Of a stretch of DNA of 64,000 nucleotides, positions 54,072-64,000 are shown in pieces. The position numbers were made by a program, and so were the translations under genes. Under the pieces are notes generated by a model. That model had not been told where the DNA came from. It saw nothing but the letters and a program-made list of their open reading frames with translations, and ran no database searches. Position 1 is the first letter of the stretch; the number at the start of each line of letters is the position of its first letter. The DNA comes from Nitzschia sp. pyKryTriq1 (taxonomy: Eukaryota > Bacillariophyta > Bacillariophyceae > Bacillariales > Bacillariaceae): assembly GCA_956465555.1 (NCBI GenBank), contig OY101121.1, positions 2,132,722-2,196,721 of the forward strand, read 5' to 3'.

Positions 54072-54745
54072 CAGTTAGCAGTGACTTTTGTGCTTGTTGC
54101 AATTCCTCTATTGCAGCGCTGGTCGGTCTGGAATTATGGGGCATCCCCACCCTACTACAGACAGTCGCATTCAGACGATCCTATAATTCTGCCAATACCA
54201 TGAGGTTGCTGGGAAGAATATTAAGGTGACAACTTTCGCGGCATGACGTCTTTCTGGTGGACCAGTCCCTCCTTTCCCCTTTGCAGCGATCCCGCCAGCA
54301 GCACGCTATGTTTCACTGCTGTGGAATTCTTTCTTTCGTGCTTTGAAAGTACGATTAGTGCATAGAAGACGAATTACTCCTGGAATTGATATTGCTATTT
54401 TCTCTGAACTGTATCCAGCTTTTTATGTGAGAATAGAAGTACGGTACGAGCAGTGGATAATAGTAGCACAGACGATTCACGGAAATCTCCTCTTGTAGGG
54501 TGTCCTCCAGCACCTGCATTGTTGTTCAAGTAGTATTCGTACCGCTACGTAAGCTATAATATTCATAACAATACTCTAGAATAGGATTACGAACGACTGT
54601 CTTCATGTAGCGTCTAGAGTGTCTAGAATAGTTGCGGCGTGTATGTTCCCGCAAAAAGTTATTGATACAAAGCTAGACTACTGCACCTAGGAGCCAGACG
54701 GTCATGGTGGAGAGCCTCTCTCTTTCTCTGCGTCCAACACGAAAT
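54072..54745. other. Convergent intergenic region
   Basis: No gene seen between the stop of the small membrane protein (+) and that of the light-harvesting gene (-). Confidence 0.45.
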
Positions 54746-55697
54746 TTAGATACCCTCGGGAAGGAAGTATCCAGCCTTGGCGGCGTAAGAAGGAATGGCA
54801 AGACCAGCTCCCAATTGGTCGGTGACGGACTCTCCAGATGCCAAAGCTTGGGCCCAAAGTCCGAAGATACCGACCATGGCGAGACGGCAGTGCTTCAATT
54901 CTTGCAATCGCTTCTCCTCGTACTGCTCAGGAGAGTAGCTAAGTCCGAAGGGGTTGTAACGTCCTTCGCCTTGTCCGATGCGGAGGTCTCCGGCTTGATA
55001 GCTGGATCCCTCTTCTTGGATGATTCGCAGACGACGGAACTCAAGGAAGGACATGAAAAGGAAGATTTGCAAAAGAGCAAGTCCAGGGACCTTTCCGAAG
55101 GCCTCTAGGGGGTTGGTGTAGCTGTAAGCATCAGCACCGGTCCATTCATTTCCGGGCAAGGTTCCGAAAAGTCCGGGAGCGATGAAACCAACGACGGCGA
55201 GTTGGGCAATACGTCCGTGGATGAGCTCGGCCTCACGGTACCAGGTCAAATCCGAAGGAGATCCGTTGCGCCCAGCAATTCCCTGGAACCAAGGACCGAC
55301 AGGGACAGTGGAGAAACCAAGGGGATCGAAACCGAAATCTCCCAACATGGATCCGTCAAGGGTAGCGGGGGCAGTGGCGAAGGGAAGGGCAGTCGAAGGA
55401 CCGGCGTTGGCCCAGGCCTGGGCCGAAGGGGAGGCTCCACCAACGGGCTTGGCCTTGGCAGCAGCCTGTTTGACCGAAAGAAAGCGAAACGACAGGTTAG
55501 ACTTTCGGACAAGGACGATTTTCGGTCAAGTTTATGTCGTCCGGGTTGCCCCATCGCTAACGAAAAAGGATATCAATCATTTTCTAACGCACCTTCTTGG
55601 GGGCAGCCTTAGCCTTCTTCTTTCCCAAAGAGAAGGTCATGTCCATATTGAAGGCGGCCACAGGGGCGATAAGGAGGGCGGCAGTTGCGAGCTTCAT
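54746..55697 (-). CDS. Fucoxanthin chlorophyll a/c-binding light-harvesting protein
   Basis: Two exons, 55697-55593 and 55465-54746, join in phase 0 to 274 residues. The leader MKLATAALLIAPVAAFNMDM is a signal peptide ending in VAAF, the diatom plastid motif. Mature sequence begins with a Lys/Ala/Pro-rich segment, then MLGDFGFDPLGFS, the standard LHC entry. Helix 1 is REAELIHGRIAQLAVVGFIA and helix 3 is RLQELKHCRLAMVGIFGLWA, both with the chlorophyll-ligating E-x-x-H/N-x-R pattern; helix 2 is GLALLQIFLFMSFLEFRRLR. It harvests light in the thylakoid with fucoxanthin and chlorophyll a/c. The sequence looks Lhcr- or Lhcq-like rather than a main Lhcf, though I cannot place it firmly. Codons strongly prefer C at third position (GCC, GGA, TCC, AAG), as expected for a highly expressed gene. 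Confidence 0.92.
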
Positions 55698-56421
55698 GGT
55701 GGAGGAGTTTCTTTTAGGCACTGAGAAGAAGTGGCAATGGCGAAAACACAACCCAACGTCGACGCTCTTGGAGTTGCAGATCATCACCACACCACGTTCT
55801 CAACCGCTCTCAAGACTCCGCCTCTGTCTACGACGAAATCACGTACGTGGATACACCGAGAAAGGCTCAAGTTGAGGTTCCTGGATCGGGGAAGACGCCG
55901 GCCGTTGTCGCCCGGCCCTCGCGTAATTAAATCCCTGTAAAATCAGTACGAGAACGGCGGAGCGGAAAGAAGCCAGACGAGGAAAAAAGGAGCACACCCA
56001 CCAATCTTTTAAAAAATTCTCAACGTTCGGACACCTTACAGACGTCGATGTCATCCGTTCGGCGTTCGGTCTTTTCGATTTGGTTCGTATTAGTCATTGT
56101 CGAAATTGGACATTTCGGTCTGTCCTTCGTCATCATCATCATCACAATCTCAATCTTGCTTTTCTATCCTCCTTTTCCGCTTCTCTTCCGCATCGCATCA
56201 TCTCCCAGCGCGCGCGGCTATCGAAAATGATGGGGTGCGGAGCGCCGCCGCCGCGTTATTGAGACCGCTTTTGCTCTACTACTAGTGGCGAGACGCGATG
56301 ATAAGGATTGTTCCTCCTTCGGTATGGATCGCTCATTCTCGACCTTGATACTCGTACTGTACTCTTCCGCCACAACCCATTGTTTCAAGCACCCCATATA
56401 TCAGTATACACAAGTCTCAAA
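55698..56421. other. Divergent intergenic region with the light-harvesting promoter
   Basis: No gene seen. A short ATCATCATCATC run lies near 56129-56144. It separates the LHC start (-) from the His-rich gene start (+) and should carry both promoters. Confidence 0.4.
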
Positions 56422-57415
56422 ATGGTCAAGCCTATCCCAGACAACGTGAAGACATGCTTGTCCGAGTTGTCAGCAGCACAACAAGTAATCATCCGCGGCT
56501 ACCTTGGCACGCTTCGAGCGGAAATCAAAGAACTCGAGGATCAGATTCGGACAGAGAAAGATCCCGATCCCCATGCGCACTATCATGGTCACGAGAAATG
56601 CACCTGTGAGTATTACTTTTTGTACGATTGATTGATTGATTGATTGTGGAGCCTTGTTGGCCTCGTTCCGGTCCGAGATTTTGATGCAGAAAGCAAGATT
56701 GTTCGATGGATTGCTCGTATTTTTTACTCATAGATTCTGTCTGTTCCTTTTGCACCTGTCAACATACTGTAGCCGATCATGGGCATGACCATAAGAGTCA
56801 CGATGAAGAGCACGCCCATTCCCATGGCCACAAGAAGGAACCCGATGGCCACAAGAAGGAACACCACGACCATGATCACTCGCATGAACACAAGAAAGAG
56901 CATGGTGAGCAAGAAATGCTACTACATATTGAATCTTTGATGATGATAATCGTTTTTTGGAATCTAACGTTTTGTATTCTTTTTCGCAACAACCATTTCA
57001 AGATCACCATGCTCACGAGCATCATGATCATCATGAGCATTCTCATGGTCACGGCGAAAAGTGCACTCGTACGTTTTGTTGAACTTATATTGGTATAGGA
57101 GTTGTCCTATTATTCGTTCGTCTGTTTGGGGGGATCTCTCTCTCTCTGCTCACTCACATTTTTCGTACTGCCTGTTCTGTAGAGGACCATTCCCACGAAC
57201 ACAAACACGACAAAAAGAAAGAGGAACACCACCATCATGACCACCACAGCCATGAACATCATGCCAAGGCACCAGCAGAAGCCTCCGTGCCTGCGTGGAA
57301 GAAGCAGGCCATGGAGGCTGGCAATGATCCCATGGCGGCTCCATTCGGGGGAACCTGGAACGCTGAATCTTCGTTGAGTGCCTCGGATAATGGGGCCAAG
57401 AAAATGGAAGAGTAA
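56422..57415 (+). CDS. Histidine-rich putative metal-binding protein, 4 exons
   Basis: Exons 56422-56605, 56773-56904, 57003-57068 and 57183-57415 all join in phase 1 to 204 residues. None is a long open frame alone, so the gene is easily lost. Residues 1-55 (MVKPIPDNVKTCLSELSAAQ, then RGYLGTLRAEIKELEDQIRT) form a soluble helical head. The middle is His-Asp-Glu-Lys rich (HGHDHKSHDEEHAHSHGHKK, then HHAHEHHDHHEHSHGHGEKC), with HGHEKCT at the end of exon 1 and HGHGEKCT at the end of exon 3. This suggests exon-wise duplication. The C-terminus is VPAWKKQAMEAGNDPMAAPF then GGTWNAESSLS, a non-repetitive cap. No signal peptide is seen. Zinc, nickel or copper buffering is likely from composition. Confidence 0.75.
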
Positions 57416-58117
57416 GCTTATGAGGAGGACGGCGGCCCGGTTCCTTCGATCCGTAGATGATCAGATCTTAAAAGCAAAAGCGCCGTGCCTACGCCAAACT
57501 AGTGACTTGTGTAGTACTAGTAGATCTGATACCGCAGGGATCCCACGACTCGGGACGAGGAAGCGTTGATCATGTCAAGTGCACAACAGTACTGTATCTG
57601 ATGTCAGGTCTTCTTTCAGTTTCGTCTCTCTTCACCAGGAGAGCGGCGCTCCTAAACTAGCAGCACTCGGCGGTTTTACGTGCGTTACTTCTTCGAGTGT
57701 GGACTAAATCGTATGCAAAAATAAGTTAGTTGTACCATGGTTAAGTGTAGAAAACCCCGTTCTTCAAAATTGCACTTGTAATTTGAAGTCTTAAAATCTC
57801 TTTTTTGGTCCCACCTCATTGCCCCCCTCTCTCTAGTAGAGGGAACAAGCGTATGTACTTCCGGTAGTGTAAGAACTGTTATTCAAAATTGGAGGAAGGA
57901 AGAATCGTAGGCTGACAGGTAGAAGAATGATGCAGCAATGCCCCAAAACTATAAAGAAACTGGTCTCCTCGTCCGACAAAATTTGATCGTAACTTCTTGT
58001 GGCGCCGCCAAATTCCTCCCCGCCTAGAAGCTTTTGTTCTTCTTGCTCCTGACTTCCTTCTAGATAGATGTATTAGCCAATTGTTCTTCTAGAACCCAGG
58101 ACTGTCTTGGTTGCCCG
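57416..58117. other. Convergent intergenic region
   Basis: No gene seen between the stops of the His-rich gene (+) and the DUF6824 gene (-). A CTCTCTCTAGTAGAG word lies near 57827-57841. Confidence 0.45.
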
Positions 58118-60106
58118 TCAGCCGAAGAAGTGGATGGAATCAACATCCTCATCGAACGGATCCACATCATTTTCTTGTTGTTCTTGTGGTGCTGGCTGCT
58201 GGTGACGGTCCTCCATACTATCAGCGCTGCCCCCTTGAAAGTAGAGCCTCGTTGCCAACAAATTGCGATCCATCAACATCCTGGTGGCAAGGTCTTCTCC
58301 CATGCTGTTCCCGCCAGTACGGCTAGCCCCGAACGAAGAAGGCAGGAAGAAAGAAGAATTGCCACCAGAAGGAGGCATCATGTTCATCATCATGGTGAGG
58401 CGATTGGCGTGGTGCCGCTGGTGCATCATCATCATACTGGTCTCGTCAGATGCGAGTGTGGCGTTCCTCATCAGCTGGAATTGGTTGGGCAGAAGCAAAG
58501 CATTCGATGATGATATCTCCCCCCGTTGTGGTTGTGCTGCAGCACCAGCAGCCGCGGGGGCGCCGCCCCAGAATCCTCTCCCGTCAGCAGACGAAGACAT
58601 ACCGCGTGGTGGTACTGTGCCTGCTGCACTAGTGTTACTACTAGCAATTCTATTGGTGGTGCTCAAGTTGCTGTGGTGGTGGAAGGAGGCCCCTACGCCC
58701 CCGGAAGTCGTCTGGTGCAAAGATCCAATTACAGGAGAAGGACCACCTACTATCTTTTGGTTCAAATCTCCTGTCACTGAAGAAGGGAAGGAAAGATTGT
58801 GGTAGTGCTGCCCCAGAGCGCTACTCACATGACTTGTTATCGGATTGGAACGCGGCTGGTGGGGGCCAAAATAATGATGCTGTTGGAGCCCGGCTGCTGC
58901 GGCTCCTGGGGGTGGTGGAAGAGGACGGGGGGAGAGGTCAGAATCTACTGAATTCCAAAGACTAGTACCACCATAATGCATCATCATGTTCTGCTGCCGG
59001 GCATTCAAAAGCTGGTCTCGGAAAGCCTCCACCGTACCTCCCCCAGGAAATTGAGGTCCTCCAACGTTCTTGTTCCTCCTGCTGCTGTTCATGCTGCTTT
59101 CTTCTCCTTCTTCTCCTTCTTCTTCTTTCGTCTGCTCCGAGACCTTCAAGAAGGCATTTTGTTCCTCCGGCTTCTTATCATATCCTTCCTTCGGCATGTT
59201 TCTGCCGCCCGATGCTAATGCTGCGGTATCTGCTGCCACGTTCGTATGGCTGTGGGAAGCAGCGCTAGCTTTTTGTTGAAATATGAACGACGGTACCACC
59301 ATACTGTCGGAATGCTCCCCCATCGCGCCGGCGTGGGCTTCCACTAGGCTCTTTCTTCTCCTTGCTTCAGGGGCGTCAGGGGCGTGCTTGTTCTTCCTCG
59401 TTTTCCCGTCTTCGTCAGAGTCAAAGTCATCTAAGGTTGGTGGTGGTGGAACAAACTTTTCTTCTTCTTCTTTAGCGCTAGTACCCCCGGCAGACTTCGA
59501 AGAAAGCGACGTGTTCATACTCCTGCTGTTGATAGCCTCTTTAGACCGCGACGACGCGGACGAGGACCGATTGGCCTCCAGCACCAGACAACGCCGAATT
59601 GCGTGGCCAACCTTATCGCGGGCTTTCTCGTCGCCAATTTCATACCACAAACCAGTATTTTCGTCCTGCTTGACAAAGCCCCCGCCTCCACTTTCCCGTC
59701 GAACCTTGTCGACCAACGAAACAATCACTTGTGTCTTTTCTACCTTGGATTTAGCTGCTCTATATATCGGGACACTAAATTGAATAAGCTTTCGAAATCT
59801 TTCATTTCCGGCTGTTTGTCGATGTTGGTGGTGAGAAACAAAAGTGCGAAGAGGACCAGAAAAGGCTCGCCGGTGTTAGCATAACAGAAGAGCAGAAAAT
59901 AGGAGAACGCCAACACCGCCCTCTCTAGTACACTCACGATGATTCTGATGTTGACGCGCCCAGCCACATACGACATCTTTATCTGACGGGCTGAACCTTT
60001 CGTGAAGAAAGACGACCGCGACACTACCGGCACTCGTGCGTTGTTCATCGCCTCGTGTGGAGGGTGCTGCCACATTATTGTTGGTACCAGTGATTCTCAT
60101 TCCCAT
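58118..60106 (-). CDS. DUF6824-type regulatory protein
   Basis: Exons 60106-59938 and 59811-58118 join in phase 1 to 620 residues from MGMRITGTNNNVAAPSTRGD. The intron falls inside the domain: DKDVVCGWARQHQNH ends exon 1 and PGNERFRKLIQFSVPIYRAA starts exon 2. It continues KSKVEKTQVIVSLVDKV, then GLWYEIGDEKARDKVGHAIR. This is the stramenopile-wide block DVLxGRG...NHPGNxxFR...W-x-x-I-G-D, covering residues about 44-130. The block recurs in many diatom proteins, often beside DNA-binding domains, and is thought regulatory; no molecular activity is known to me. The rest is disordered, rich in Ser, Gly, Asn, His and Met runs, ending in a short acidic tail (DPFDEDVDSIHFFG). A nuclear regulator is the likely role. 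Confidence 0.75.
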
Positions 60107-62461
60107 GACGATTGTTATCGATATTCTTTCTCTTTCCCTTTCCCTCTCCCTTTCTCTCGTTGTGTTGACTTTTTTGTTCTTGCTACAGTCCAGATAACCG
60201 ATGTGATTTGTTTGCAACGAGCGATGATGATGCAGATTAACTTCTGCTTCTTCTTTCTTCTGTGTTCTTGGGAGCAACAGTACAATAGCGCATACTGTAC
60301 GGTATACTGTAGCGCATCATCCTGTTGGGCCAACTCGCGTGCTATAGCTACTGTAGTCCAGCAGCAATTGAACTACGGTAGAGAAATCGTCATCATTGAG
60401 CAATAAATAACCCTATTTGAATTCCGAACTCATTAACGCTGTGCAGTCTTGCTTGGGCCAAGAAGCGGGAATTGTGGTCAGTGGTGCGTGCGCATTCAAC
60501 TAACATATATGGACACTACTCCATAAGTCCTAGGAGAATTCGGGTTACCAAAGCGTCCATTAATCGAAAACAGAAATCTAAAAAGTCATTTCCATATATG
60601 TAGAACTGAGAGAACAACGCCACCATTATTGGGCACGCATGCACAAATCTAACAACCAACAACTCGCTCGTGGTGCTTGCAAAATAATAAATGGAAGAAT
60701 TTACTAGTGAAAGCTTCACCATATACGCCTAAATGAAGCACGCATTGAAGAATTTCTGTGAACGTTGTTTAACTTATTAGTGCAAGGTTCTACATGTATG
60801 CCTAAAATGTCTGTTCTTCGTCGTTCAGTCGGCGTTGACTACGAGTACTACTTTACGTACGTAGGTACTTCAACAACGATCGAGGGCATATGTATTCTCT
60901 CATGCATGGCGGATTATTGTAAGTGGACAAAAAACAACAACTCAACAACAACGCATACTCGTACATACCGTACAACGACGCATTCCCATCTGCCTGCAAT
61001 TCAATGAACGTTTTTTCGTAAAAACAGGTAATGCAAGATTTACTGTTGGGCCTTACAGTGCCCTGTTGACGTCACGCTCCGACGCGTCTCACAACGCACG
61101 TCCTCCGGCCTTGAACTTTGCTGTAGGATCAGTACCAGTGTAGAGCCTACAGATCTTTTCTACCGTGCGATTGAAAACAATCCATACATTGGCGCTGCTG
61201 GGAAATGTATCTCCTCCATGGGAATCTGGAATCACGCAATAAAAAGTAGATGGCCACGCGCACGAATGCACGGCCTATGATGATATTCATGTCGCAGTTC
61301 AAGCAAGCCAGCCAAAAGCGCTCAATACGCGCAATCGCCTAAAATACCGACGAACTTGACCTCTGAAGATCGTCCTTTGTTACATAATAGTTGGGATTTT
61401 CCGAGGAATATCATTGTCGAAATGTTTTGTTTTTATTTTGATTATTGAATTTGCATGTGTGCAGATTCGGTTTTAGGTAGATGTTGATTATATACTGTGT
61501 AGACTAAGATTCATTCAATAAAGTGAGCTTTTCTCTCATGTTGTTCATGTTCGTTGTTTGTTGTTTTTGGATAAACGGCTTACCGTAATCTGGGGTCTTG
61601 GAGATTTCTATGGAGTAGCGGGAGGCCAAAAATACGATAGTGGGGGATAGCCAGGAGCATTCGCCAGAGAAAATCTGCAGGCGGAATTTGCAAGCTCCCT
61701 GTGGAGAATTTGGCAGAGAAAAAGTACCTCAGTGAGGGATCGCCAGGAGCATTCGCCAGAGAAAATCTGCAGGCGGAATTTGCAAGCTCCCTGGAGAATT
61801 TGGCAGAGAAAAAGTACCTTAATTAAATCTGAAGTTTTGTCTTATGAGAATTCTGCCTACTATATAAATAATATCGGGGACATCCTGCCAATCCTGCCGA
61901 TTCTGCGCCTCTGATGCAAGAATGCTATAGTCTAGTGACTTGATTCGGTTTTAGGTAGATATTGATTATATACTGTGTAGACTAAGATTCATTCAATAAA
62001 GTGAGCTTTTCTCTCATGTTGTTCATGTTCGTTGTTTGTTGTTTTTGGATACTCTTCGAAAGGAAGGAAGTCATAATGACTTTTGATTAATAGGACTAAT
62101 GCGTGGAAATATTTCATCCAACAGTATTCTCCCAAAATAACGCACCGACCGCCGCACTCTAACTTTTTAAACTCTTCTCATGACCCATGACCACAAAAGT
62201 ACCGGTAGTTATGGTCTACCGTATGCTGTTACAGTAACTCAATATCTGCACCACTACCCCACAAGACTTTGACTGGCGGCACGAGCCATCCACCGCATCT
62301 GATGCTGAAACGATCGTTCCGGTACAAGCGCAGTAAAAATAATAGTCACATCAAGCAATCATCGAAGGGTCTCCAGCAACCGGCTGTCGGTACTACTGCA
62401 CGAATATTGAGGACAATTACATCATTGCATTGACACTGTAAACTGTAAATTCCACGGGAGG
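60107..62461. other. Gene-free region with direct-repeat pair
   Basis: I find no gene in 2.35 kb. The left end holds the promoter of the DUF6824 gene, including a CTTTCCCT pyrimidine run at 60128-60160. A repeat-built block lies at 61464-62051. The right end carries the FCP1 promoter. Confidence 0.45.
61464..62051. repeat. 110-bp direct repeats flanking a tandem duplication
   Basis: A 110-bp sequence starting GATTCGGTTTTAGGTAGAT occurs at 61464-61573 and 61942-62051, almost identical. Between them a unit beginning CCAGGAGCATTCGCCAGAG occurs twice with a 92-bp period (about 61643-61728 and 61736-61818). The 110-bp unit contains AATAAA. The layout could be remains of an LTR-type element or of a locally amplified repeat; no coding part remains between the copies. 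Near identity suggests a recent origin. Confidence 0.8.
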
Positions 62462-64000
62462 ATGAGTTCGGGTAGTAGTAGCGGCGAGCGATCACCCAAA
62501 AGCACAAATGTCTCGTTGCCGGAGAATCTGGTCCTTCAGAGTTGGAAGTCCAAACCTGGTTCTTTGGTTCGAGTGGGTGAGACGATTGCCGTGGCATGCT
62601 CGAAAGAAGCCTTGGAGGCGTCTTCGTCTGCTGCATCGCCCGCTTCGGCTCCTGCCATTACGTCGTTGTCGGAACACAAGCGGCCGAACCGAAGACGGCG
62701 TGTCGTTCCTTCGGCGGCGGCAGCGGCAGCTCCACCTGCAACTTCTGTTGGCAAGCCCAGCACGGCTCCTTCCAACAGCAGCACATCTGATCCAATAGCT
62801 AGCATCCAACAGCGCCTCGCTGGGAAGCTATCCTCAGACAAAGCTTCATCGTCGAAAGAAGAAGGCAAAGGATTGTCTGGTCAAGGGTTTCCTGACGCGG
62901 CATCGTCGACAACCTCTTCCACCAAAACAAAAGATGCCTCCAACGTGCCCATCTTGGCCCCGGCTACTGGAATTTTACGAATACTTCCGCATCCAGAATC
63001 AATCGAAGCCTTACCCTCGCATCTTGTCATTGGGTGCATTGACGAATGTTTGCATCCAGCCTTTTTGGAAGGACTTTGTGTCGTTTGTGGAGAATCCATG
63101 ATCCGTCGGGGCGAAGCAGACGACGAGGAGGATGACGAAGACCAAGTTGTGAGTCCCAATGTCTCTGTTCCGACTTTTGACGCTACAACCTCTACGAGAA
63201 ATACTAGTAACAAGCCCAAAACGTCCCAAGTGACAGTCTCGGGTGGGGTCACCATGACAGTTTCCGCCGCAGAAAGCCGAAAAATGGCACAACAAGATAC
63301 GGAACGGCTGTTGCATCAAGCCAAATTGTCACTCGTGCTGGATTTAGATCACACCTTGGTACACGCCACCGCCGACCATCGGGCGCAACAATTTCATGGC
63401 AAGGACGATGTTCGAACCTTGCGATTGCCCGTCATGGAGGGCATGGTGGGGGCTCCGGTGCCCGGTCAACCTCCCATGTTCATGCAACATCATGTCAAGC
63501 TGCGGCCTCATATCAAAACATTTCTACAAAGTGTTCAGCCGGATTACGAACTAACTGTATATACTGCAGGGACCAGACAATATGCCGAAGAGATCACCAT
63601 TGTCTTATGTCGGCACATGGTCGGGTCTACCAGGGATATCGATGATCTTGAACGACTTCGGTATCAAGTCCACATGGCTGAAGTGGAATTCCATCGAATC
63701 CAATCCCTTCACCAAACGTTTCCAATGCAACAGTCGTTTGATGACAAGAATACGGATGTAATCGGGGATACGAAAAAGCGCAAAATAGAAAATTCTTCGA
63801 GTAGTGATGATGCAGCAGATGTAAACGCGGATGAGACGGGCACGAAACGGAAAAAGGTATCCTTTGGCGTACCACAAGATAGCAACGATCAGGATGACGA
63901 ACAAGACAGCAAACCAGCCGCAACTACCACCACCACCACCTCTCATAAGAATCTGAAAAGTGATCACATCACCAAAGACCAATTGGAAGCACTCCGGAAG
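62462..64000 (+). CDS. FCP1: FCP1-type RNA polymerase II CTD phosphatase (5' part, open at window edge)
   Basis: From the ATG at 62462 the frame stays open for 513 codons to the window end. An N-terminal segment (SWKSKPGSLVRVGETIAVAC) resembles the biotinyl/lipoyl-like fold at the front of FCP1. A disordered stretch follows, then IGCIDECLHPAFLEGLCVVC with a C-x-x-x-C-x-H...C-x-x-C zinc-binding look, as in FCP1 and its plant relatives. The phosphatase core starts LSLVLDLDHTLVHAT, with catalytic D294-x-D296-x-T298 (DxDxT). It continues VKLRPHIKTFLQSVQPDYEL, then TVYTAGTRQYAEEI. After that a Lys/Asp-rich insertion (KKRKIENSSSSDDAAD) interrupts the domain before the window ends; a BRCT domain would be expected later. 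FCP1 removes phosphates from the Pol II C-terminal domain to recycle the enzyme. Confidence 0.85.
   Translation, partial: MSSGSSSGERSPKSTNVSLPENLVLQSWKSKPGSLVRVGETIAVACSKEALEASSSAASPASAPAITSLSEHKRPNRRRRVVPSAAAAAAPPATSVGKPSTAPSNSSTSDPIASIQQRLAGKLSSDKASSSKEEGKGLSGQGFPDAASSTTSSTKTKDASNVPILAPATGILRILPHPESIEALPSHLVIGCIDECLHPAFLEGLCVVCGESMIRRGEADDEEDDEDQVVSPNVSVPTFDATTSTRNTSNKPKTSQVTVSGGVTMTVSAAESRKMAQQDTERLLHQAKLSLVLDLDHTLVHATADHRAQQFHGKDDVRTLRLPVMEGMVGAPVPGQPPMFMQHHVKLRPHIKTFLQSVQPDYELTVYTAGTRQYAEEITIVLCRHMVGSTRDIDDLERLRYQVHMAEVEFHRIQSLHQTFPMQQSFDDKNTDVIGDTKKRKIENSSSSDDAADVNADETGTKRKKVSFGVPQDSNDQDDEQDSKPAATTTTTTSHKNLKSDHITKDQLEALRK

Noticed and set aside
54704-55724. Long plus-strand frames opposite the light-harvesting gene
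   Set aside because: They arise from strong codon bias of the highly expressed minus-strand gene.
59740-60075. Minus-strand frame of 111 codons ending near 59740
   Set aside because: It spans the intron of the DUF6824 gene in the wrong frame; splicing restores the conserved domain.

Overview
The window looks like nuclear DNA from a diatom, probably a pennate one; I cannot name the species. The evidence is a fucoxanthin chlorophyll a/c light-harvesting gene whose leader carries a VAAF motif, two further genes with signal peptides followed by an A-[FC]-type plastid motif, a gene with the stramenopile DVxxGW...NHPGN domain (DUF6824 type), short GT-AG introns of about 100-150 nt, and a selenoprotein T gene with an in-frame TGA. 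I rebuilt gene models by joining reading frames across introns. Several real genes only appear after joining or because they run off the window: a complex I-like small subunit, the 5' half of selenoprotein T, the histidine-rich protein, a small gene inside a palindrome spacer, and an FCP1 phosphatase open at the right edge.

Layout. 0.4-6.8 kb: amino-acid permease-like carrier (+), an eight-exon membrane-anchored LRR protein (-), and an MSP-RING fusion (+). 7-17.6 kb: a nuclear-type protein with the RGKWTREEE domain (-), a three-exon type II OCH1-like glycosyltransferase (-), and an ankyrin/WW scaffold (+). 17.7-26.4 kb: plastid DUF1350 hydrolase, a giant coiled-coil protein, and a heat-shock factor with its DNA-binding domain near the C-terminus (all -). 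28.5-34.4 kb: small organelle proteins and selenoprotein T with a candidate SECIS. 35.3-37.5 kb: an anoctamin. 38.7-44.9 kb: an accessory island with three members of an uncharacterised family, two of them forming a large inverted repeat. 46.4-53 kb: an FTO-type dioxygenase fused to an ASCH domain (+), a NYN/PIN-like protein (-), and a secreted double-SET protein (-). 53.4-64 kb: a small membrane protein (+), a light-harvesting protein (-), a histidine-rich protein (+), a DUF6824 protein (-) and the start of an FCP1 CTD phosphatase (+).

There is no operon logic. Neighbours are often convergent with short shared 3' ends (2214/2395, 6761/6963, 17560/17689, 49142/49261) or divergent with a few hundred bases between starts. 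RNA-directed and transcription functions recur (HSF, FTO-ASCH, NYN, SET, FCP1, DUF6824, RGKWTREEE), but nothing shows that they act together.

Gene-free stretches are dominated by two short-word vocabularies: GTAC/TACCGGTA-rich islands and CTAGTA/CTCTACTAGAG-rich islands. I see no convincing tRNA, rRNA, CRISPR array or intact mobile element. The strongest candidates for something new are the FTO-ASCH fusion, the selenoprotein T locus, the MSP-RING fusion, the inverted-repeat gene family with its conserved SARAA tail, and the 24-residue LRR-per-exon gene.
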